Of a DNA stretch of 64,000 nucleotides, positions 43,846 to 54,219 are shown in pieces. The notes under the pieces were generated by a model. It did no database searches and was not told the origin of the DNA. It saw nothing but the letters and a program-made list of their open reading frames with translations. Position numbers and translations under genes: made by a program. How positions within the stretch are numbered: position 1 is the first letter of the stretch; each line of letters opens with the position of its first letter. Source of the DNA: Podarcis raffonei (Eukaryota; Chordata; Lepidosauria; Squamata; Lacertidae); NCBI RefSeq assembly GCF_027172205.1, contig NC_070616.1:40087001-40151000 (forward strand), in the 5' to 3' direction.

Positions 43846-43846
43846 T
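43372..43846 (+). mobile_element. L2-like LINE, internal deletion, (TAA)n tail
   Basis: The left part reads LGWVRISNLKLNPSK, the conserved end of the RT domain, and is joined at about 43430 to VLTFKALNGLKGP, a block that normally lies well downstream. It continues SARTLRSSSEGLLAVPSL, the RAFL...APALWNALPSDVKE-type C-terminus (frameshifted) and the 3' end 'gggagccacccagagtggct', then a TAA tail at 43777-43846. An internally deleted copy. Confidence 0.82.
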
Positions 43847-43860
43847 TATAATATATACCA

Positions 43861-43892
43861 TTATGATGATGATGATGATGATGATGATGATG
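43861..43892. repeat. (GAT)n microsatellite
   Basis: About ten GAT units just past the LINE tail. Confidence 0.9.
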
Positions 43893-44020
43893 GCCCTGTT
43901 GGTGAGGTGCTCTTTAGAACCAGCTCCATTGAAATTTATGGATATTGGTGGTACTATTTCTGATTTTTAAAAAAATGATTTTTCTTGTAAACTGCTTTGG
44001 TATTTTGTACTTTGCAAATA

Positions 44021-44697
44021 CAGTGGTACCTTGGTTCTAAAACTTAATCCGTTCTGGAAGTCCGATCCAAAACCAAAGCGTTCCAAAACCAAAGTGTGCT
44101 TTCCCATAGAAAGTAATGCAAAATGGATTAATCTGTTCCAGACTTTTAAGAACAACCCCTAAAACAGCAATTTAACATGAATTTTACTATCTCATGAGAC
44201 CATGGATCCATAAAATGAAAGCAATAAGCAATGTACTGTACTATAAATCAAATAAGACAGTATTGTAGATGATAAAAATTAAAATTAATTTTATTTCTCA
44301 CCTGCACTGATGATAGCCATTGTTTGGATGGGGGGCTTTTATCCATTTCTGCAGTCACACAATCAATCAATCAATCAATGAGTAGCTGAACTGGGTTCCA
44401 CACAGTCACAAAAACAAATTAACCGAAAAAGCCTCAAAAACAGAAATGCAAAATAAATAGCAAAAACAAAAGCCCCGAACTTAATCCATTCTGGAAGGCC
44501 ATTTGACTTCTGAAATATTCGAAAACCAAAGCACAGCTTCTGATTGGTGCAGGTGCCCCTGAAACAATAGCCGACAACTGCATTGGACATTTGGCTTCCA
44601 AAAACGTTTGAAAACCAGAACACTTACTTCTGGGTTTTTGGCGTTTGAGAACCAAGGCGTTTGAGTACCAAGACATTTGAGAGCCAAGGTACCACTA
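44021..44697. mobile_element. Larger Tc1/mariner-type non-autonomous element
   Basis: It starts CAGTGGTACCTTGGTTCT and ends AGCCAAGGTACCACTA, with TA at 44019-44020 and 44698-44699. The terminal 14 bases match the small MITE family, but the interior differs: it repeats 'aaaaccaaagcgttcc' and 'ttaatccgttctgg' words from both ends inward and has an (AATC)n run near 44362. At 677 bp it has no transposase frame; overlapping minus-strand frames come from the repeated words. Confidence 0.85.
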
Positions 44698-45090
44698 TAA
44701 GTGAATATTTTACTCACAGAGTTTCCAGAAGTTACAGCAAACAAGTATCCATTTGTTGGCAGGTAAACAAAGATTTTAAAAGGTTCCAAATGACTTTAAA
44801 AGGGGGGGGGGACTTTGTTTCCTTACAAAGAAGATCATACAATCTTTGCTTTATCAAAGATGCAAGCTGTAAAATCTCCCTTTTGGAGAGATTCAGTTCA
44901 CTTGGCTTTTCTTGCAGCTGGGAACCATTGTCCTTATGGTTTCTTCTTTGCACAAAAAGAGAAAGAGAGGTGGAAACAGAGGCTGCTGTGAGCCTGCCAA
45001 GCCAAACTCACTCTGGTAACTTGTGCTCAGGTTCAGTTTAACCTTTTCACGCATGTAAGTGTGAATCAGTGGCTGTTTATTACAACAGAT

Positions 45091-45200
45091 TCCCATGGGG
45101 AGGGGTGCTAGATCATGGGTGCTGAGATTCCTGCATTGCAGAGTGTTGAATTAGATGACACTCCGGGCCCTTTCCAACTCTACAGTCTTATGATTCTATG
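45091..45200 (+). mobile_element. CR1 3' terminus
   Basis: 'gagattcctgcattgcagag', 'gttgaattagatgacactcc' and 'ctctacagtcttatgattct' then 'atg' give the classic CR1 end with its ATTCTATG terminus. Only the last ~110 bp are present. Confidence 0.8.
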
Positions 45201-45394
45201 AAACTGTTACACTGCAAAACTAGAGTCTGGAAGCAGTGATGGGTTGGGGGTGGGGGTTGTTCTCATACCTGAAAATTGCATAAAAACATTTTCTGAACAA
45301 GGTCACACCGCTCCTGGAGGAACAGGCTTGTAGCTTTGAGATACCACTTGCTCTTCAACTATGGTCATTCTAAAAGAGAGCCTTGCCACACTGC

Positions 45395-45500
45395 TACAGT
45401 GCTACATGTCATAGTAACGTCATTTCTGGATTACTGTACTGCACTCTATATTCGGCTACCCATGAAGCCTTCACTTAGTGCAGAAGACTGCTGCTGGGAT
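45395..45500 (+). mobile_element. L2-like coding shred
   Basis: Codons give VIVTSFLDYCTALYIRLPMK, matching the same post-RT block as 42580-42700. Isolated fragment. Confidence 0.5.
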
Positions 45501-45570
45501 GTTGGTTAGAGTAGTCATGTAAATATCATGTCATCTGCAAATATGTTATTATACCCAATTCAATGTGTTA

Positions 45571-45943
45571 ACAATAACATAAAGGTAAAGGTACCTCTGA
45601 CCATTAGGTCCAGTCGTGGACGACTCTGGGGTTGCGGCGCTCATCTTGCTTTATAGGCCAAGGGCACCGACGTTTGTCCGCAGACAGCTTCTGGATCATG
45701 TAGCCAGCATGACTAAGCCTCTTCTGGTGAACCAGAGCAGTGCACGGAAACGCTGTTTACCTTCCCGGCAGAGCCTATTTATCTACTTGCACTTTGACAT
45801 GCTTTCGAACTGCTAGGTTGGCAGGAGCTGGGACCGAGCTCACCCTGTTACGGGGATTTGAACTGCCAACCTTCTGATCACAAGCCCTAGGCTCTGTGGT
45901 TTAGACCACAGTGCCACCTGTGTCCTGGTCATACAATAACATA
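45571..45943 (-). mobile_element. Sauria SINE with 11-bp duplications
   Basis: The element proper (45582-45932) is a full-length copy on the minus strand. The plus strand begins 'aaggtaaaggtacctctgac' (3' tail) and ends 'ggtttagaccacagtgccac' (tRNA-like head). acaataacata lies at 45571-45581 and 45933-45943. The 66-codon frame within it is incidental. Confidence 0.95.
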
Positions 45944-47078
45944 CAAATAACTAAACGGCTTATGATAAACCTATCTGATGGAGTATCTTTTCCTTTATCT
46001 TGTGTCTTGAAGTCAGTAGAGGGTCCCCTTCTTGCTGTCCTGTGAGCATGTATGGACCATTATGGGTCCTTACCATTGTGGTGTCCTAACTGTGAAACTC
46101 TAATATATGCACGGGACAGGTGGGCTTTCAATGGCAGGTTATAACTATCCTAGTCTCTCAGGCATTGGGTCAGAATGAATAAGCTGTCTAGGACTTGTGA
46201 CAGATCATTATCTGATGTATCCCATTAAAATTAATGAACCTAAGTTAGTTATGTCCATTAACTTTAACAGGCCTACTCTAAGTAGGACTGACATGGGATA
46301 CAACTCTATTTATTATTGAATCCAATTTTGTTGTTTTTATGCTGATTTATCCTTAATTGTCAATTTTAAAGTTTATCTTTTTCCTATTACTTAACTGTGT
46401 ACAATCCTAGAATTCACTAAAAGAAGGGCGATCAAGAGCTGCAATCAATGAATCAATCAATGAATGCATTGATTGTAGAGGTAGAAAAATTTGACTGGAG
46501 GATTAGAATTCTGCAGCAATCTTTCTGCCCCTGACTCCACCCTGAAATACTTTTGCCTAACCCATCTTTGGCATTGTTCTAGGGATTGTTTTTAATTATT
46601 TATTGTGTGTGTTCCATTTAATTGCGTATTGATCCCTTCCAGTGATTTACATTTTAACATGGTCTGAGTTATATTCCTCACACTGCCCCATAAATTCTTC
46701 TTTCTGATTAGTCCACTCTCGGCTAAGTGCTAGGAGTGGGCAGAATCGGCTCTAAAATGCTGATCTTAACAGAGTACTATGAGTTTTATGTAGAGCTGAA
46801 CCAAATTTCCTTCTCCATGTTCATCCTCTGCAAAAAATGAAAAAAAGGAAAAGAAATGCAAGAAGTAGGATAATTTTGCTTCTGGCTGGGTGATGGATGA
46901 AATGTTCGGTGGTGGTGGTGGGTTTGGTTTGCATTATTACAGGGTTGGGGAACCTCAGGCAGGAGGACTGAATGCAGCCTTCCAGGGCTCTATATTTTGA
47001 CACTCTTCCCAGGCTCAATTGAGGCAGCCTCAGCATAGATACTGAAATCCTTCAACAATGTTTGGCCAGCGAGGGTGG

Positions 47079-47080
<2 letters not shown>
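45944..47080. other. No gene; decayed MITE and U1-like pieces
   Basis: 46190-46312 is a diverged copy of the 35169 palindromic MITE ('cctaagttagttatgtccat', 'ctactctaagtaggact'). 46944-47020 ('ggttggggaacctcaggcag') resembles the start of U1. Nothing else is recognised. Confidence 0.45.

Positions 47081-47126
<46 letters not shown>
47081..47126. repeat. (TAA)n microsatellite
   Basis: About 15 TAA units. It may be the tail of the antisense L2-like element that follows. Confidence 0.9.
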
Positions 47127-47399
47127 TAACACTACCATGAAGGGGTCCTCCTATACCACATCTAAGACTAAGCTTGCAGTACAGTGGGGTTTGAAGGACA
47201 CTAACTAAACCTTGTTTCTGTCACAGCACAACAAGCAGTCCCTCACAAACAGACAAAGTGTTCATCACTCTTCTAGTGATGGGATGGAATTTTAATGGAC
47301 AACCATGGTTCTCCATGCCTGGCAGCATGTCCCACTTCAGCAACCTGCCCTGCCCTAGTTGACGCCTCCCTTACCTGGGTTGTATGGCAGTGTCTGTGA

Positions 47400-48870
47400 A
47401 GTGGTGGTAGTGGGCTCAGATAAAATCCCTTGAGATTTCACTGATATATCACCAGAAGCTACCACCTAAGCCTCAAGTGACAGCAGTGGATGCAGAAATA
47501 CCCCCAGCCCTGTGGCAACTCCTTTAGAGGGAGTCTAACCCCATCAAGAAGGGACGTGGGTGGCGCTGTGGGTTAAACCACAGAGCCTAGGACTTGCCGA
47601 TCAGAAGGTTGCCGGTTCAAATCCCCGCGATGGGGTGAGCTCCTGTTGCTCGGTCCCTGCTCCTGCCAACCTAGCAGTTCGAAAGCATGTCAAAGTGCAA
47701 GTAGATTAATAGATACCACTCCAGCGGGAAGGTAAACGACATTTCCGTGTGCTGCTCTGGTTCTCCAGAAGCGGCTTAGTCATGCTGGCCACATGACCCG
47801 GAAGCTGTACGCCGGCTCCCTCGGCCAATAAAGCGAGATGAGCGCCGCAACCCCAGAGTCGGTCATGACTGGACCTAATGGTCAGGGGTCCCTTTACCTT
47901 TTTAACCCCATCAAGAGCAGGCAACCTCCCACCCATCTAGTCAAGGGAACTGCCCACTAAGAGTGCCTTAGTGTTATTTGGATTGAGTTTGTTGGCTCTC
48001 TATTACCAAAGAAAGACAATGGTCCAGCACATCCACTGCCACATCTGCAGGTGTAAAGGAGAAGTAAAGCTGTGTACCATTAGCATATTGCTGACAACTT
48101 ACTCCTGATACTCCCACTCATAGGTTTCATGTTCATGTCAAGCAGCATGGGGGATAAAACTGAACTCCGAGGAACCCTGCATTGAAGACTCCATGGGGCT
48201 GAAGAACACTCACCAAGTATCACCCTCTGGAAACGACCATCCAAGTACTGTAGGACTGGAACCACTGCAAACCAGCGCCACCTATCTGCAACTCAGGCAG
48301 CCACTCCAGAAGTATACCATAGTTGGTGGTATTGAAAGCCACTTGGAGCTTGAGGAGAATTAACAAGAACACATTTCCCCTGTCTCTTTCCTGACAGAGG
48401 TCATCATACAGAGACACCAAAGCATTTTCTGTGCCAAAACCAGGTCTAAAACCTGATAGAAATTGATCTAGAAAATCAGTTTTCTCCAAGAGTGCCTGGA
48501 TGGGGTCCATGAACACCCACTCAAGAACCTTGTCCAAGAAGGGGAGATTGGCAACCAGCAAGTAATTACTTACATTTTCGGAATCCAGGGAGGGCTTTTT
48601 AAGGCCTTACCACTGCCTCCTTCAAGTAGGCAGGGACTACCCACTCTCACAAGGAAACATGAATCACTTCCCTGGCCCAGCCAGCTGGCCCCTCCCTGCT
48701 AGTTTTTATAAGCCAAGAGGGGCAAAGGTTCAGAGCGCAAGCAGTTGCCCTAAGCGATCCAAGCACCTTGTCCAATGTCCTGAAGTCTTACTAACTGAAA
48801 CTCATCCAACAGAACAGGATGAGACAGTGTTCTGGACACCCCTTGAGATTCATCTGCTATATCAGTGGAG
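47400..48870 (-). mobile_element. L2-like LINE, longest RT remnant, split by a SINE
   Basis: On the minus strand, 48220-48561 reads VANLPFLDKVLEWVFMDPIQ, FLSGFRPGFGTENALVSLYD and GILLEWLPELQIGGAGLQWF, fingers and palm of an L2/CR1 RT. 48080-48265 continues with YLDGRFQRVILGECSSAPWS and SVLSPMLLDMNMKPM. Frames are shifted between blocks, and the aspartate of AAFDT is lost in 'QVAFNTTN'. The outer limits are soft; the part left of 47536 is inferred from continuity around the SINE at 47550-47902. Confidence 0.75.
47536..47916 (+). mobile_element. Sauria SINE with 14-bp duplications
   Basis: The element proper (47550-47902) starts gggacgtgggtggcgctgtg, has 'ggttcaaatccccgcgatgg' as B-box region and ends 'ggtcaggggtccctttacct' plus T. 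taaccccatcaaga lies at 47536-47549 and 47903-47916. It is the cleanest copy of the family here. Confidence 0.97.
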
Positions 48871-49221
48871 TCAAGGTTTCAGCAGAAACTTATGAGAAAT
48901 TCACACAATGCTGATAAATTTTCATTGGGTTTCTTTCTTTAAAAAACACATACATTGTTTCCTGAAGGTAGAGAACTGCACTAAAGTTTGGTAAGATGAG
49001 CAGACTATGCTCATCTTACCAAATTTTTATAAGCATATTGCTGTAGAAATGTGGACAGCTGAATTTAAGGTTGGAAAAATGAGAAACAGAAACCAAGACT
49101 GACAGATTTGTCCATCCCAAAAAGAGTTCATGTGGCCACATTTGTTGTGAATGATTGTGTGTGTGTGTGTGTGTGTGTGTGTTCATTCCATTCCAATGCA
49201 CATCATACTCATAGTCAAAGG
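48871..49221. other. No gene; perfect hairpin and TG run
   Basis: Holds the inverted repeat at 48987-49023 and a TG microsatellite at 49155-49182. Confidence 0.6.
48987..49023. repeat. Perfect inverted repeat, 16-bp arms, 5-base loop
   Basis: tttggtaagatgagca (48987-49002) and tgctcatcttaccaaa (49008-49023) are exact reverse complements around GACTA. A short T-run follows, but nothing suggests a transcription unit ending here. Confidence 0.95.
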
Positions 49222-49362
49222 GTGATATTCAGTGATAGTTCTACTCAAGGTAGACCCACTGAGGTGAACAGACATGACTACTTTAGTTTCATTAACTTCT
49301 TTTTAATATTTTTGTTCAAGGAGTCTACTCAGGGTAGAACTTAGTTGAGCACAACCCAAAAT
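49222..49362. mobile_element. Palindromic MITE, copy 3, diverged
   Basis: 'gttctactcaaggtagaccc' and 'gtctactcagggtagaactt' are the inverted arms shared with 35169-35288. A T-rich insert separates them. Confidence 0.5.
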
Positions 49363-51127
49363 TGTCATTACAAATATTTCAGTGTATGGTTATGGGAGTA
49401 AGTTTCTGTCCCTTATGATTTCTTTTGACTGTGGAGCACAGCAGTAAAAGGAACATTCATATTTTAAAAAAATAAGTTGTTGCTTTTTAGTGGTGATTCA
49501 GCCAGTACCTTGAGGGTGAAAAAATTCAAAAGGAGTTCATTTTATTCAACATGTCACTTTACGCCTGGGAGCAAAGCTGAAACCATGGAAAGTGTTGTGG
49601 ACTTTCATCTTGTTTGTCAACTAATGTGCTGAAGCTGCTTTTCGAAATTTCCCTTATTAACAACATTCCATGGAAAATGGAGAAGGGATTAAAAATGAAC
49701 AATGCTGGGATGCTGAAGAACATCTTTGACATTACAGTGCATTAACTGCTAATTAGATGCAATACAAGGTGACATTTGATGTCATGTCATCCATCACATG
49801 TAAGGGGATGCATTTTCTGTTGTGACACCTGCTAATATTTCTCCAAGTGAACCAGTAGCATGTCTTTGCATCAGTTCGTATGACAAACTCAACCATATTA
49901 TCAAAGTGAAGATGCAAGTCTTGTGGTCTTGTGCTAGGACTGAGCTGAAGATTCTCCAGTGAAAAATCTCTTCTAATATAAGAGGGCTTCTCAACTCCAA
50001 ACATAACTCCAAAAAATAATAGACCCAGAACAAATCAGGGGCCCACCAAAAAATCTGTACTCAGCGCCCTGACCAGGCAAACTAGCAAAACCTATACTGC
50101 ATGGGAAGGACCCCACAAGAAGCAGGCAGGCACATTTAATGAGGAGTAGGCTTAAACAACCATGCAACCCTCCCCTCTCCAATAGGTTCAAATGAGCCAC
50201 ATTGCCACCCAACTTCCCTTAGGACTCAACCACCTGAGTCTCCTTAGGAGGGAAGTTGGAGTGTGAAAAATTTGCTCCCTCACTAATGGGTGGGAGTGGC
50301 ATTCTCTGTGTGGAGGGGTGTGTGAGAGAGGAGGAATTTCTGATTTGCTAATCCTCTGTAGCCTGCCAGAATGGCTTCACCACATGGTTTCTGATAGGTC
50401 TCATAATCAGAGAAAATGGGATTTTTAAAGTAGCAGCTTCTTTCTGCCTCCCCCTTACAATGGTCTGGCCTCCTGCCACATTTCAGATCCAGGAGGGAAA
50501 TGCTTGAGTCTGTGTCTGCCGGGCTCTTTACTTAATTACTTTAGTATTCTTTCACCCTACTTTTTGAGCTAGCTGGTTAAACAAAGCCCCTTACAAAGAG
50601 CTTTTAAAAAAAAAGCCCAACCCCAATAACCATTTCAACAATGAAGCATAGAGGGGAAGAAGCAGGCATCCAAATGCATGCCAGCAGTCAGCTAATCACA
50701 ACACTGCTGATCTCAAAAGCCCTCTGAAAGAAGGCTGCCTTAATCTGGCATCTAACACTGTGTAATGTGAGCCACCTGGGGGAGAGGACTCCACGGGCTC
50801 CCTAGAATACATGACAGGTGACAATCCAAGAGACAGCCAGCTACTGTCACCTTCCTCTCTCCTGCTCCTTGGGCATGTAGATCCAACTAATGGCTTAGCC
50901 AACTCCTAGGGGCTGAGGTCTCTTCACCCTCCCAATAAAATATTTGAGGGGGCCGGAGCCCTCCAAGTTGATGGGCATTGCCACTCAGTTGGGGTGTGTG
51001 TGTGTGTGTGTGTGTGCACGCGCGCCCCGCCTCTTGTGATTGATTGTGCATGGCAGGGCTTACCTGGGTCCCCACAATATTTTATTCAAGTTGGCACCCT
51101 TGGACAGAGGAGGCCCACAAACTATCT
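49363..51127. other. No gene seen
   Basis: No named repeat. A TG run lies at 50996-51016. Open frames have no family motifs. Confidence 0.4.
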
Positions 51128-51310
51128 ACCAGCTCAGGGATGGGGAACCACTTTCAGCCCAAGGCCCATGGTTGCATCTAGGCAGCCTTTCAGCTGCCAC
51201 ATGCCAGGGGTGGGTGGGGCCAGAGGCAAAAGTGAGCAGAGCAATACATGTGGATTTTACCCTTATACAGTTTCTTCACACTCACACATCTGTCTCTGTC
51301 ACGCAAGAAG
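51128..51310. mobile_element. hAT-like repeat fragment, family with 16030
   Basis: 'cagggatggggaaccacttt' then 'gccagaggcaaaagtgag' follows the order of 16030-16200. No duplication of flanks found. Confidence 0.45.
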
Positions 51311-51929
51311 GAGACACATTGTCAGAGATAAAGGCTGATTCCAGCCAATCAATGTCTCGGGTGAGGTTGGTGGCTTTACAGGGTTGTGGAATGTGAAGAG
51401 CCTGGAGAGTGAGATAGAGAGGCCTTGGAGGGGCAAATTTGGTCCCTAGTCCTGAGGTTCCCCAATCATGTGCTGGCAAAATACATGCCAAAATGACAAG
51501 CTATGTGGGGAAGAGCACTCACTCCCATTTGCCCTAACTTCTTTCTCCTTGAGCAACACACGCTCCCACTACCCGTGATGGTCAGTGGAAGTGTGCCTTA
51601 CCCCAGCAAAGATATAATCAGGAGCTCACTTTAAACTCCCAATTCTTTCTTTGAAGTCCCACCCAGAACTGCCCCACACAGCTGACCTAATTAAATTATT
51701 TCAGGTGTGAAGTGGATGTGGTTTGCCCAAAACAGCTTTGTGGGCTGAATGGAGAAGACTGGTGGCCCACCTGCATTTTTTTAAAGCCCCACAATGTAGT
51801 TTTGACCCTGATTCTGCTTACAGGATTGTTTGTTCATTTGTTTTGCAAAACTTAACTCTTAAACATCTTTCCAATGCATGTGCAGACGAGACTTTCCCTT
51901 GGTTTCTCTGGAGTTAGACAGAATGTTAG
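51311..51929. other. No gene seen
   Basis: Unassigned sequence. Confidence 0.4.
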
Positions 51930-52020
51930 CTCTGAAAGCCAATGTGGTGTAGTTTTTAGAGCTTCAGACTAGAACCACAGTGACCCAGGTTCAAATCTCC
52001 ATGAATCATTACAAGAAATA
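51930..52020 (+). mobile_element. tRNA-derived (MIR/CORE-like) SINE head
   Basis: 'gccaatgtggtgtagttttt' (A-box region) and 'ccaggttcaaatctcc' (B box) are the head of the SINE family at 1652. The body is lost after about 52000. Confidence 0.65.
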
Positions 52021-52069
52021 TGAGTTTCCTGTAAAAAAAAAAAAGTCTCCTTTCCCCATAACATCTCAT

Positions 52070-52280
52070 ACAATGGTGGCAAAGCGGTTAGTGTCTTGGG
52101 ATTGGACCAAGGAGATCCACATTAAATCCACCATTCTGCTATGAAGCTCTTTGGCTGCCCTTGGGCCAGTCACTCTTCCTCAGACTAATTTACCCCACAG
52201 GATTCTGCTGGTGAGGGCAGGATACATGCCCTGAGCTCACTGGAGGAAGAGTTAAATAATAATGCTTGTGCAATATTACT
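52070..52280 (+). mobile_element. tRNA-derived (MIR/CORE-like) SINE
   Basis: 'ggtggcaaagcggttagtgt', 'ttgggccagtcactcttcct', 'cctgagctcactggaggaag' and 'taaataataa' follow the family order. It lies just after the head fragment at 51930. Confidence 0.65.
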
Positions 52281-53487
52281 GGTGCAATAAGAATGTAATA
52301 AGTATAAATTTATATAGCAAGCCATGCATGTTTCCCTCTTGGTTTTCAGAGAAGCACCCATGTTGAGTTCAGGCCAGCAGATCCATCTCTATTAGTCAGC
52401 TTTCCAATTTCCAACAGAGGGTGCCTTTAGCTTCTCTGTCAGCTGTATTTTATCACTCCAAAGCACCGAGTAAGTCTGTATCAATAAATTCTGTATTAGT
52501 GAAATCTGCAAAGAAGCAACAGCCTTATCTTAATTAGGTAAAATATATGATTCCTGCCACGATGAGACCAGGAACTAGTCAACCCTGCAAAAGACTAGTT
52601 TCTTTCTGTCCCATTTGTTTCTAAGTCTATAAAACTAGGTTTAAGGATGCTGTGGGTGGGGTGGTAAAAAGCATCACAACAGCACGCACAGGATCATGCC
52701 GCAGTGGTGAGAAATGAGCTGTGATTCCTATTCTTCATTTTTGATCATATTTTCTTTCTCTCAGAGGCAACACTTTCAAAGCCATCAAAGGGATTTACTG
52801 TATATACCCAATGGGATTTGCTTCCCTCCAAAAAATCTTAATGAGCTTTGAAAATGGGACATGTCCAGCCCTACATACATTTTGTTACACTTTGCTTTCA
52901 GACCCATTGTCAAAACTTGCTAATTAAAAGTGACATTGCAGTGAAGTCTCTACATTTCACTTTTCATTTTGTGATGAAGGCCACATTGTGTTTTCTTTCA
53001 TGAGAATGACAGAAAGTCATATGCAATGTCCTTTTTTCAAACTGAAAGCTTCATTTGAATCAGGATTCTAGATCTTATGGATAAAACCTATAAAGTGAAG
53101 CCTGTGTCTGTGAAAAGCCAAAGAAGAAATAGGAGCCCTTATTAAGTTATATAGTTCTCTTTCCTAACTATGACATTTGGTAGTACTATGCCTTGAACAT
53201 CTCTGAGACTAGGCTGCAGATGAGGCACAGGGAACCTGGGACCAGATCATTGTTCATGGGAGGTGCAAATGCTAGCTGCCCACGAGGTGAATTGTGTTGC
53301 ATATTGGAATGGTTGAGGGACAAGCGGGGAGGTCTGCATAGTGCAAACACACCAGAAAACTCAGTCCAGTCCTCCTTCAGCTTCATTTGCAACACACTGA
53401 TCTCAAGTAAAAGTTCATCTCACCTCTTATATATCCAACCAGTCACTGTCCATTGCAGGAGATGTTTCCTGCATATACCATCTTATC
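52281..53487. other. No gene seen
   Basis: Nothing recognised. The 127-codon frame at 53193-53576 runs into the mariner MITE, so it is not a gene. Confidence 0.4.
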
Positions 53488-53495
53488 AGGATAGC

Positions 53496-54211
53496 CAGTG
53501 CCGGATTTATGTGCAGTGCTACCTCGGGTTACATACGCTTCAGGTTACAGACACTTCAGGTTACAGACTCTGCTAACCCAGAAATCGTACCTTGGGTTAA
53601 GAATTTTGCTTCTGGGTGAGAACAGAAATCGTGCTCCCGCGGCGCAGTGGCAGCAGGAGGCCCCATTAGCTAAAGTGGTGCTTCAGGTTAAGAACAGTTT
53701 CAGGTTAAGAACAGACCTCCAGAACGAATTAAGTACTTAACCTGAGGTACCACTGTATAAGCTAAACAAGCTATAGCTTAGGGCCCCACTCTCTTGGAGC
53801 CCCCAAAAAATTTAAAGGGAAAAAAACAGGATGTACATTTCCAAAATATAAGATAAAACACAAATAAAAGAAAACTTACATACAGCAATAATGTTTTGTG
53901 TTGTGTAGGCTCCTATGATGTAAGTAATGGGCCCCGCCTGCTAGCCTGCTCCCTAAAATATCACTGGTTTGCGCTTTGCTATATATACTTCTTCTTAATC
54001 GTATTTCAGTTCAACAATTACTTTGATGAAATACGTATTTTGTTATATGCAAATGGCTTTAGATACCTATTAGGTCAATAAATTACCATATAGCATATAT
54101 TCAACACACAAAAACAGCAACAATTTGTTGTTGACAAAGAACAGCTGGACATATAAAGGGCCCCGTTACCTTCAGTAGTTTAGGGCCTCATCAAACCTAA
54201 ATCCAGCCCTG
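53496..54211. mobile_element. hAT-type element with nested mariner MITE
   Basis: Ends cagtgccggatttat and ctaaatccagccctg are inverted repeats. Exact aggatagc lies at 53488-53495 and 54212-54219, the 8-bp hAT duplication. Words 'tagcttagggccccactctc' and 'agggccccgttacc' lie inside. It has no transposase frame. A Tc1/mariner MITE (53514-53755) sits 18 bp from its left end, so the hAT copy is older than that insertion. Confidence 0.93.
53514..53755. mobile_element. Tc1/mariner-type MITE, copy 4, nested in hAT
   Basis: CAGTGCTACCTCGGG... to ...GAGGTACCACTG, with TA at the right (53756-53757) and a mutated TG at the left. Same family as 6645, 15711 and 42963. Confidence 0.9.
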
Positions 54212-54219
54212 AGGATAGC

